Positions 34,759-42,800 of a DNA stretch of 50,683 bases are shown here, piece after piece. The notes under the pieces are model-generated. The model did no database searches. It worked only from the letters and a program-made list of their open reading frames with translations, and was not told the origin of the DNA. The position numbers and the translations under genes are program-made. The stretch comes from Bacteroidales bacterium (GTDB taxonomy: Bacteria; Bacteroidota; Bacteroidia; Bacteroidales; P3), in contig JAKSMR010000020.1 of the NCBI GenBank assembly GCA_024400495.1, forward strand, positions 1-50,683. Direction: 5' to 3'. How positions within the stretch are numbered: position 1 is the stretch's first letter; each line of letters starts with the position of its first letter.

Positions 34759-35862
34759 TTAGATGCCGAAGTAGCGGACGATGCCGAGAGGCTGTTCGAC
34801 GAAGCAGCCGGCGGTCGCGTTCGAGTAGAGCTCGTACACGCCCGTGGCGCGAGGCTCCATTCCGACGAGGCGGACGGCAGCCGGGACGATCTGCTCGGCG
34901 ACGGGGTTCTTGCCAAGCTCTTCAAGCTTGATGTAGAACACGTTGTCGCCGCCGACGGCGTTGTCGAATTCCGGAATCGGGACGATTTCGGCCTTCGGCC
35001 ACGTGTCCTTGATGTAGTCGCGGACGGAGCGGTTTCCGTGTTCGTTGACCGAGTTCAGATACGTGTCGCAGCCGAGGGCCACGCCGATCTTGAACGCCGC
35101 CTTGGACGGAATGAAGTTGCCGCCGCACTTCTTCTGCAGCGCACCGACGGCCGTGTTGAGGTCGCGGACGATGCCGTAGAAGCCCTTTTCGGACCAGGAG
35201 CCCGTGGGGGATCCGCCGTCCGGCGTGAACGTAGCCACCTGGATGAACGGATCCAGGTTAGGATCGTTCAGAATGCCGTAGGTCTTGTTGTTGCCGAGGT
35301 TGTAACCGTAGAACGCAACCGCGTTCGTGTCGAGGTTGAACGCCTGGCCGATGGCCGCGCGGTCGCTCTCGTACGCGGAGAGCTTCATGCCCATCGCGGC
35401 CAGACGCATCTCTTCGAGCTTGCCCGTCAAGATACCCTGCGCGAAGCGGACGATGTCGCGCTCCTCTTCGTTGATGTTGTAGCCAGCCAGCGGAGGCGCG
35501 GCGCGGTCGCCGTAGGGGGCCGTGTTGCCCGTCAGTTCGCGGACCGTGAGGACCACGCTCTTCTGGAACCACTCGCCCTGGGTCGTGCGGCCGAGGAACT
35601 CGTCGGCGGTCGTGGCCTGCGTCACGACGGTGATGAACTTGTTCATCCAGTGCTGGAGGAACTGGACGGGGACCGGGGCTGATCCGGCCGTCACCGTCGG
35701 CATCGCGTCCATCACGTAGCGGATCGTGTCAGAAGCCTCGTCCATGGAGATGCCCTGGAGCTTCAGGGCGTCCATCGTGCGGAGGTTGTCAGGGGCCTGG
35801 TCAAGGGCGAAACCCTCGGCCTTCATGTGCGGCATGCGAAACTTGGTCTGAGAAGCTTCCAT
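34759..35862 (-). CDS. major capsid protein, DUF2184-like
   Basis: 367 aa, ATG at 35862 behind AAAGG. An HK97-fold capsid of the DUF2184 kind is indicated by size, position after protease and decoration proteins, and segments such as RYVMDAMPTV, VVLTVRELTGNTAPYGDRAA, YNINEEERDIVRFAQGI and a C-terminal 'GMEPRATGVYELYSNATAGC'. Codon choice is strongly GC-biased, as expected for a highly expressed gene. It forms the shell. Confidence 0.8.
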   Translation of the reverse strand: MEASQTKFRMPHMKAEGFALDQAPDNLRTMDALKLQGISMDEASDTIRYVMDAMPTVTAGSAPVPVQFLQHWMNKFITVVTQATTADEFLGRTTQGEWFQKSVVLTVRELTGNTAPYGDRAAPPLAGYNINEEERDIVRFAQGILTGKLEEMRLAAMGMKLSAYESDRAAIGQAFNLDTNAVAFYGYNLGNNKTYGILNDPNLDPFIQVATFTPDGGSPTGSWSEKGFYGIVRDLNTAVGALQKKCGGNFIPSKAAFKIGVALGCDTYLNSVNEHGNRSVRDYIKDTWPKAEIVPIPEFDNAVGGDNVFYIKLEELGKNPVAEQIVPAAVRLVGMEPRATGVYELYSNATAGCFVEQPLGIVRYFGI

Positions 35863-35899
35863 GATTTTCTACCTTTCTTCTTTAAGTTGAGTGTTGAAA

Positions 35900-36415
35900 T
35901 TAGGCCTTCGCGCCATCGATCTCGACCACGAAAATCGGGTCGCCCGTTGAAGCGGTTCCGTCTCCGACGATGACACGGCAGTTGGCCTTTGCCGCGATAC
36001 CGGTCGTCGGCTTGTTGTATTCAGCGTTCGACACGACGACGTGTCCGAACGAGCAGATGCTGACCGACGTGCCTGCCGGGAGGTTGAGCGTCGGCTTGAG
36101 AGGGTCGCCAGCCACGCCGAGGTTCGCGTATTCGCGCGAATTGACGATGATTCCGGCCACGCCGTTCGTGGCTTCGACATACGATCCGACATCCGCAGCG
36201 GCCGCCAGGACGCCCGTCAGAATGCGGGCCGGCGTCGCATCGTAGATGTTGCCGGGAACGCCGAGAGCCAGCGTACCGCGCATCGAGCCAACGGCGCCAG
36301 TGTTGAGTTCTTCGCCTCCGAAGGTCTTGTCCTGACCATCGGCACCGACATACGTTCCGGAATAGGCCGTCGCAACGAACGGCTTATCCTTCAAAATTTC
36401 CTTCTGAACTGCCAT
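35900..36415 (-). CDS. capsid cement/decoration protein
   Basis: 171 aa, ATG at 36415 behind AAGGAG. The core GVPGNIYDATPARILTGVL and SREYANLGVAGDPLKPTLNL, then SICSFGHVVVSN, is typical of small structural cement proteins next to capsid genes. It is a paralogue of the 246-aa gene at 38133, which shares these three blocks. Likely binds the outside of the shell. Confidence 0.68.
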   Translation of the reverse strand: MAVQKEILKDKPFVATAYSGTYVGADGQDKTFGGEELNTGAVGSMRGTLALGVPGNIYDATPARILTGVLAAAADVGSYVEATNGVAGIIVNSREYANLGVAGDPLKPTLNLPAGTSVSICSFGHVVVSNAEYNKPTTGIAAKANCRVIVGDGTASTGDPIFVVEIDGAKA

Positions 36416-36442
36416 TTGTAGTTCTCCTTGTGAATTGGTTGT

Positions 36443-38029
36443 TTAGTTGTAGAAAGCACGGAGAGCGTTTTCTGCGCTCATCGTGGGACGCGCGGCCGGA
36501 ACGGCCTCGTCGGCGGTCGGGACCTTGACGGTCTGTGGCTGCCGGTTCGTCGAATGGTTCGCCAGATGTCCGCGAATGACTCCGAGAACCACGTCGTCCG
36601 CCGAGTCAACGGCGAACTTGAGTTCGGGGATCTGGTTCACGGCAAAACGGGCGACTTCGACTTCGGACATTTCCGCCGAATCGAACGCGCACTTGACGAG
36701 CGGACGCACGGCGGCCGCCAGCTTCTGCGCACGGGCGTAGTCGGCGCGGATCTTCGCCGTCAGAGCGTCGAGCTCGTCCTTGGCGAGGGCTTCGATGCCC
36801 TTCTTGACAAGCGTCGCTCCGCAGTCGGTGACCTTGCTCACGGGAACGGGGATCGATGGGGTCGTGGCCGTGGCGACCGCGCCGTCATCGCAGCATCCGT
36901 CCGTCTTGTCCTCGCAGCAGGGCTTTCCGCCCTTGCCCTCGGAGCAGCAGGGTTCGCCGCCGTCGGTGGCAACGGGCTTGCCGCAGTCGTCGCACTTTCC
37001 GTCTCCGACCTTGTCCTCGCATTCGCCGTCTTCCTTGGCTTCGCAGGCTTCGTCCTTCGTGGACGGCTTGCACTTGCCCCCCTTGCACTTGCAGTCCTCG
37101 CCCTCGGCGGGCGGAACGGCGGCTGGGGCCGCTTCGGGAGCGGGTTCGGTCGGCGCGGCCGGAGGAACGGCTTCGGGAGCGGGCTCCGTCGCCGGAGTCT
37201 CCTCTTCCTTCGGTTCCTTGTCGGCGTCCGGCGGAGGCGGAGGTGGAACGTCGTCGCCGTCCTTCACCTTCGAGTCTTCCGCAGGAGCGGCCTTCGGCTC
37301 GACCTTCTTCCCCTTCACGGAGGCGAGGGCGGCCTTGCGGTCTTCCGGCGGAAGGTCGAGGAAGTCCAGCGCGTCCTGGCATCCCTGTTCGTCGTCGCCA
37401 CGGAGGCAGGCGTCGAGCTTGGAACGCAGTTTCGCTTCCTTCTTCTCGTCTTCTTCCATATTTTGGAGTTCCTTTGGTAATGAGTCCATCGTGATGAGTG
37501 CGCCATCGCACACACAGACGCTGGACCCACAACGTCCGTGCTCTACAAGGGCAAGATGGTTGCCCCGTAAATTCGTCTGGACGAACTCGTACGTCTGGCC
37601 GTTGTAGACGCCCGCCTTCGGGACGTACTGGCAGCGGTAGCCAAGCGAGAGTTCGCGTTTGCCGGAGGCGATCTTCTTGATCATCTTCTCCGTGAAAATC
37701 GTCGCGTCGGCGATCAGGTAGTCGGGCATGTCGAGAGACGGACGCACGTTGTAGATAGATCCGTCCGCAGGGCGGTCGTCCACCTTCGTGAAGTCCTTGC
37801 CGAGCATCTCGTGGTTGTCGATCAGAGGTTTTCCATTGAACGACGCGATTGCGTCTGGCGCGAAAAGCTCCTCCGGCGAACGGAACACGTAGTAGATGCG
37901 GTTCGGCTCGAGATTCATCTCGCCGTCATAGTCGATCTGCTTGCCCAGATACGGGAAGACGCCGACACGGGAGATGGGCATCGCGTCGATGACCTTGAAT
38001 CCGTTGACGTCAATATGTGATCGTGCCAT
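36443..38029 (-). CDS. prohead maturation protease (DUF2213) fused to scaffold, with Cys-rich insert
   Basis: 528 aa. Residues 1-175 are a DUF2213-type protease: SRVGVFPYLGKQIDYDG, IASFNGKPLIDNHEM, RELSLGYRCQYVPKAGV and NHLALVEHGRCG (the usual 'NHLA-V' block). The Ser and His of the active site are probably in SLGY and DNH/GNH. The middle is acidic and then Pro/Ala/Glu-rich (~250-315). Residues ~315-385 hold about 20 Cys in CKCKGGKCKP, CCSEGKGGKPCC and CCDD clusters, very unusual for a phage scaffold. The C-terminus is helical, as in scaffolds. A 16-bp motif is 39 nt upstream. Confidence 0.72.
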   Translation of the reverse strand: MARSHIDVNGFKVIDAMPISRVGVFPYLGKQIDYDGEMNLEPNRIYYVFRSPEELFAPDAIASFNGKPLIDNHEMLGKDFTKVDDRPADGSIYNVRPSLDMPDYLIADATIFTEKMIKKIASGKRELSLGYRCQYVPKAGVYNGQTYEFVQTNLRGNHLALVEHGRCGSSVCVCDGALITMDSLPKELQNMEEDEKKEAKLRSKLDACLRGDDEQGCQDALDFLDLPPEDRKAALASVKGKKVEPKAAPAEDSKVKDGDDVPPPPPPDADKEPKEEETPATEPAPEAVPPAAPTEPAPEAAPAAVPPAEGEDCKCKGGKCKPSTKDEACEAKEDGECEDKVGDGKCDDCGKPVATDGGEPCCSEGKGGKPCCEDKTDGCCDDGAVATATTPSIPVPVSKVTDCGATLVKKGIEALAKDELDALTAKIRADYARAQKLAAAVRPLVKCAFDSAEMSEVEVARFAVNQIPELKFAVDSADDVVLGVIRGHLANHSTNRQPQTVKVPTADEAVPAARPTMSAENALRAFYN

Positions 38030-38060
38030 GATAGACCTGTAAAAAATTAGGGTGAAAATC

Positions 38061-38114
38061 CTCGTGACAATGCCGTCCGGTCAATCGATTTTGATTTTGG
38101 GACGGCATTGCGAG
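38061..38114 (-). promoter_or_regulatory. 16-bp upstream motif, copy 7, inside an inverted repeat
   Basis: Motif TTGACCGGACGGCATT at 38069-38084 (minus), 39 nt before the protease ATG. It overlaps the arm of an 11-bp perfect inverted repeat, CAATGCCGTCC (38068-38078) and GGACGGCATTG (38100-38110), extended by CTCG/CGAG. Confidence 0.6.
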
Positions 38115-38132
38115 GTGAGTTTCAGAGGTGGC

Positions 38133-38873
38133 TTACGAAGCCGAGAATCCGCTCAGTTCGACGAGGCAGATGCCGTCGTCGGCGATGAAGCAGACCGTTC
38201 CAACTTCTGCGTCAGAGGCGTATGGAACCGGAGTCGTATCGATTTCAACGAACGATTCTGCATCGAAAGGCGCGGCCTCAACCTCCTCCGTGCAGACGTA
38301 CAATGCGTCCTCGTTCTTGAAGACATCTCCAGGCTCATAGGACTTTTCCTCGCTGAAGGTTTCAACCGTGGACGGATCGTAGGCCTTCCAGTTGGCTGCC
38401 GTGAACGCAGTCTCAACCTCTTCCGTCACGCGGACATAGAGCTTCGCGCCGACGCCGTTCGCCGGGTCGAATCCTTCCAGCACGGCGTAGTTCATCTTTC
38501 CGTCGAGAGCCGTCACGTCCTTGTTCGCCATGACGACGTGTCCGAACGTGCAGAACGAGGCCGCGTCTCCGGAGCTCAGAACGAGCGTAGGCTTGAGTGG
38601 GTCGCCTCCAATGCCGGCCATTGCGTACTCGCGCGGATTGACGACGACGCCCTTGCCTTCGACGTACTCGCCCGCGGCCACCGGACCGGCTTCGACGATT
38701 CCCGTCGCGACGCGATGTGGCGTGTCGTCGAGCAGATTGCCGGGGACGCCGGTCGCAAGACCGCCCTGTCCGCCCGTGACGGACTTGTCGCTTTTTACGC
38801 CGGCCGTTTCAGTTGGCACCACGTCGTTCGGATTGAACGAACCTCTTTTAATGACAGAATGCTGTACAGACAT
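38133..38873 (-). CDS. capsid decoration protein with inserted carbohydrate-binding-like domain
   Basis: 246 aa, ATG at 38873 behind AAGGAG. Blocks GVPGNLLDDTPHRVATGIVE, PREYAMAGIGGDPLKPTLVL and ASFCTFGHVVMAN align with the 171-aa cement protein. About 75 extra residues (~140-215) contain FTAANWKAYDPSTVETFSEE and YEPGDVFKNEDALYVCTEEV. This resembles the small chitin-binding-type (CBM5/12-like) fold that phages use to decorate capsids. The insert may display a glycan- or mucus-binding domain on the capsid. Confidence 0.62.
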   Translation of the reverse strand: MSVQHSVIKRGSFNPNDVVPTETAGVKSDKSVTGGQGGLATGVPGNLLDDTPHRVATGIVEAGPVAAGEYVEGKGVVVNPREYAMAGIGGDPLKPTLVLSSGDAASFCTFGHVVMANKDVTALDGKMNYAVLEGFDPANGVGAKLYVRVTEEVETAFTAANWKAYDPSTVETFSEEKSYEPGDVFKNEDALYVCTEEVEAAPFDAESFVEIDTTPVPYASDAEVGTVCFIADDGICLVELSGFSAS

Positions 38874-38908
38874 CTTGATTCTCCTTGATTGTGTGATTCA
38901 CAAAATGG

Positions 38909-39412
38909 TCAGTTCTTTTCGGACGACGGCGGAAGGATCACGACCTTCGCGCTCTTGTCGTCCGTCTTCGTCACGCAGTCGTTGTCCTCGAGTTCTGCGT
39001 GCATGGCGGAAAGTCCGCTTTCGAGAGCCTTGCGGACGATCCGCTCGTCCTCCTTGTCGCGGTCGAGGGAGTTCGCGTATCCCCACATGTCGCTCATCGC
39101 GGCGGCGAGCTTCTCGAACACGAGCGGACTGATCGGCTTCTTCGCGTCGACTTTGACCGTCTTCGCCTCTCCGTTCTCGATGGCCGTGACGAGCTGAGGT
39201 TCGGATTCGGCGGCCTTCTGCGACGGGTCGACTGCGTCTGCGTCTGCAAACCGGAGGAACGGGCAGTTCTTCGCCGTGCAGTGTTTCAGATGTTCGGAAA
39301 TCGTCTCGTTCTTCGGGTGTTCCTTGCGAAGCTTCCCGAACTTGTTCTTCCATGCGTCGGCCGGTGTTTTCGCCGTTTCCCGAGACTCTCTTCTAAAGTC
39401 GAAATATCCCAT
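38909..39412 (-). CDS. head-region protein with MGYFDF start and HCxA..CPF tag
   Basis: 167 aa, ATG at 39412 behind AAGGAG. Begins MGYFDFRRESRETAK and carries ISEHLKHCTAKNCPFLRFAD (~38-57), matching the motif in the FtsK-like protein (KHCKANPKSNCPFLRHV) and the MuF-like protein. At DNA level, 18 bases coding for the CPF part are identical to the FtsK gene. The rest is helical with no known domain. Proposed virion cargo or adaptor, by inference. Confidence 0.5.
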   Translation of the reverse strand: MGYFDFRRESRETAKTPADAWKNKFGKLRKEHPKNETISEHLKHCTAKNCPFLRFADADAVDPSQKAAESEPQLVTAIENGEAKTVKVDAKKPISPLVFEKLAAAMSDMWGYANSLDRDKEDERIVRKALESGLSAMHAELEDNDCVTKTDDKSAKVVILPPSSEKN

Positions 39413-39432
39413 TGTCGTTCTCCTTGGAAAAT

Positions 39433-39822
39433 TCAGACGGCTCCGTCGCTCTGGAGCGCGAGGGTCTTGATGTCGAACCGGTCTCCGTGCCACGGAATCG
39501 CCGGATTCAGAAAGCCTGCTGTCGGAATCGACGGGATCGACTCCCGTACGCTCTTCAGCCCCTTGTCTCCGATGGCCCCGTAGATGACGGCGAAGATCGC
39601 GACGAAGAATCCAAACGTCAGGATCAGGACCATCTTCCAGACGAGTTTGATGTACTTGTCCGTACCGGCCGTGAACGTTGCGATGACGTCCTTGGTCTGC
39701 TCGTACTGCATCTTCCCGTTTTCGACCACGGCTCTCAGGTAGCCGTTCGTTTCGGCCTGTCCCTGTTCGAGCGAGTTGATGCGGTCGTAGATTTCCTTGA
39801 AATTTTCATCATGGGTTGCCAT
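39433..39822 (-). CDS. coiled-coil membrane protein
   Basis: 129 aa, ATG at 39822 behind AAGGAAA. Residues 1-60 are helical and charged (EIYDRINSLEQGQAETNGYL), followed by one membrane helix (VWKMVLILTFGFFVAIFAVI, ~61-80) and a ~45-residue tail. The layout resembles haemolysin XhlA-like or other small phage membrane proteins that help lysis, but here it lies among head genes. A 16-bp motif is 43 nt upstream. Confidence 0.55.
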   Translation of the reverse strand: MATHDENFKEIYDRINSLEQGQAETNGYLRAVVENGKMQYEQTKDVIATFTAGTDKYIKLVWKMVLILTFGFFVAIFAVIYGAIGDKGLKSVRESIPSIPTAGFLNPAIPWHGDRFDIKTLALQSDGAV

Positions 39823-39865
39823 TTGATGGTTTCCTTTTTTGAGGCAGTCGGAGACTTGCCCGTTA

Positions 39866-39881
39866 ATTGCCGTGGCGTCAA
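39866..39881 (-). promoter_or_regulatory. 16-bp upstream motif, copy 8
   Basis: Minus-strand TTGACGCCACGGCAAT; its TGA is the stop codon of the FtsK-like gene (39878-39880). 43 nt before the ATG at 39822. Confidence 0.7.
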
Positions 39882-42800
39882 TTGAGACCGTTGGAAGTTG
39901 CCTCGACGATCTTCCTCCTGTCGTCGGCAGAGATGTACCCGGTTTTCATCCGCTTGAGAGAGCCTCCGCTCTTGTCGGAGACAAGCGCATCACCATACCC
40001 CGCAAGAGCCTCGGCTCCTTCTCTTCCAAGCGTGATTCTCGAGTCGGTAGCGGAGTTCGCCTTGAGAGCGATTCGTGTTCCCAGCTGACTCTTGAGCCCG
40101 GACGGCCAGCTGTTCGCGTCTGGTCTCTGTCCGGCTATTATCAGATGGATTCCGGCTTTCCTCGCCTTCTTGGAAATCTGCTCAAGCTGTTCCATCGTGT
40201 TCTTGTCAAGGTTTCCGAAAAGCGTGTCGGCTTCGTCGATCACGACCGGAATGTACGGAAGCGTCTTTCCTCCGGTCGATTTCATGTGATCGTTGTAGTC
40301 TGAAATCTTGTCGAATCCAGCATCGACAATCTTCTGTTTCTGTGAGTCGGCGAGTTTTGACAGCGCATCGACGAATTTCGGAACGTCTTCGACATTTGTG
40401 ACTGGAGGCAGAAGGAGATTGTTCGCGTCCTTCCATTGCGTGCCAAAGTTCCCGTACGGATCGACGATGCAAGGAGCTATTTCAGACTTAGACTTGCCAA
40501 GCGTCCATGCCGTCATCAAGGAGTCCAGAAGAACGGACTTGCCGGAGTTCGTTCCTCCAGATATCAAGACATGTGGATCGGTTGACTTGGACAAGTCAAA
40601 GCCAAACACATTTCCGTCGGTGTCCTCTCCAAATACGCACGGAAGTCTGCCCTTCATTATTTTCTTTCCTGCATCCGACTGCAGGAGATTCTCGACAGGG
40701 ACGGTTCCTTTCGACAAAATGTCTTCTATTGGCTTTGTGACCTCGATGCACACTCTTGGTTGTTTGCCGGCTGTTGCAGGAACGGCGTCGACTCTAATTG
40801 CTCCACCCAAAAACGCCCCCAGGAGGGTTTTCATTTTCGCCGTGTTAAGAGCGTCAAGGTTTTTCCCTTTTTGATCTAGTGGGAGGTAGTATTTGTTCGT
40901 CGTTGCGCTCGACGTCGATTCCAATATGTTCGAATCGACTCCATTTGCGGAGAGAAGCTGCTCCAGGTCATCTCTTATTTTTTTGTTCTGTGTCTCGTCG
41001 TTGTAGTTTGTCGGCTTGATTCCGCCCAGAATGCTGTCAGGGACTTTCTTTGTATCTTCAGAAGCGGAATCGATTGCCGTCTTCATTGTCCCGTACATTT
41101 CATTGTCGAACCGTTCGACTCCGTTCTGCGAAGACCCCTCGACCGGCCCTCTCTTGTACATGTCGAGAATCGAACGCCTCTCTCCTTCCGTCGAAGCTCT
41201 TCCGTAGGCGGCCCGAAGCGCGTTGACACGATTCCGCTCCGCAGAGTCTGCGCCGTCTGGAATCGGCATCATGGAAGCCGCGTCAAGGGGCTTTTGAGTC
41301 TCGGCGGAAGAAGTTCCCGTCTTCTTCGAAAACATTTCCTTGAAGCCGTCGAAGAACGCTTTCGCATATGGGTGTTTAGACGCGAATTCGTCTTCGGCAA
41401 GAGCCTTTCCGGACGCCGCCAGCAGCTTGATGTTGAGATCGTGCCACGAGCCGAACGCCTTTCGGCGCGTCTCTTCGTCATCCGCGTTTGCATAGACGTT
41501 TGCAAGCCTGTTCTGTTCGGCGACGATTCGTGCGACTTCGGGGTGTTCCGCAAGAGACAGTACGCCTCCGCCCGTAAAGCGGAGATAGCCGTCGCCGCCT
41601 CTCTGGGGGAACTGCACGATTGAAGCGGAGTCAGGAGCTTCCTCGTTCGGAGCGGGTTCTTCAGCACCTCCGTTTTGCGCATTTTCAACTTCCTCGGTCT
41701 CCGGCGAGTCTGGCACAGAAGTCTCCGCCGGCTGTGTCTCGGGCTCTTGCGCGGGCACTTCCTGCTTTGTCTGCGCCGCGGCAGCCTTCCGCTGGTTGTA
41801 GGCCTCGATCAGCGAATCGGGATCCGCGATACCGTCGTCAAGACGCTTCTTCGCGTCCTTCATCTTCTGCAACGCTTCCTGGTGCGCGTCGTAGAGTTCC
41901 TCGTTCTTCGGATCTGCGGCGAGCGCGGCATGTGCGTTCCGCTCGGCCTCTTTCGACGCGTTGTATTCGGCCTCCCTCGCATCGAGTTCCTTGCCGATCC
42001 TCGGATTCTCGTACTCCTCCTGCCCCTTCAGCGCCTCGGACATCTGGTTGATGCTCTCGACGTTCTTTCCAAGTACGTGGCGGAGGAACGGGCAGTTCGA
42101 CTTCGGATTCGCCTTGCAGTGCTTCCAGTGGTCTTCGGCAGATTCGAGACTGCCGTCCTCGTTGCGGCATCTGTCGACGGCGTTGATCCGGTCGGCAACC
42201 TCTCCTTCGAGGTTTTTCCGTATGTCGTCTTTTGTAGACGGATTTCCTGCTCCTGCAATTTCCTGGGCACGAATCCCGTCTTCAATTTCCTTGTACATCG
42301 CGTTCAGCTTCGCCGTTCGGTCCCGCTGGAGCGCATGCCCCTGGTCGGCATTTGCGATTCCGTGCATCGACTCGTTGGACATTCCGCCAAGTTTGTCGCC
42401 AACGGAAAACTCACCGTTCGGACCAAGCGACTCAAACGCCTTGTGACATTTCATCAGCGAGTCGATCTCATTGTCCGAAAAACCATACGGCGGACTCTGG
42501 AGAAACGTCTTCAGATCGTCTCCTTCGAGGTCGGCGTTGAGGTAGTAGTCACGTTTCTGATCGTCTGTCAGCGTCTTGTCAAGGGACGCAAGCTTCTTGT
42601 CGAGCGATTCGATGTCGTCCGCCATTCCTGGGAACCGCTGTTTTAGAACGCTCCAGGCGGTCGAAGCGTCCGATTCCGCGCTTTCGGCCATCTGATCCAT
42701 GATCTGCGCCTTGACTTCCGGGAAATACTTCCCAAGACTGCCGGACGGATCTTTTTCAAGAGCCGACTTGAGATCGTCCCACGATGGGCGTTTGCCGGCG

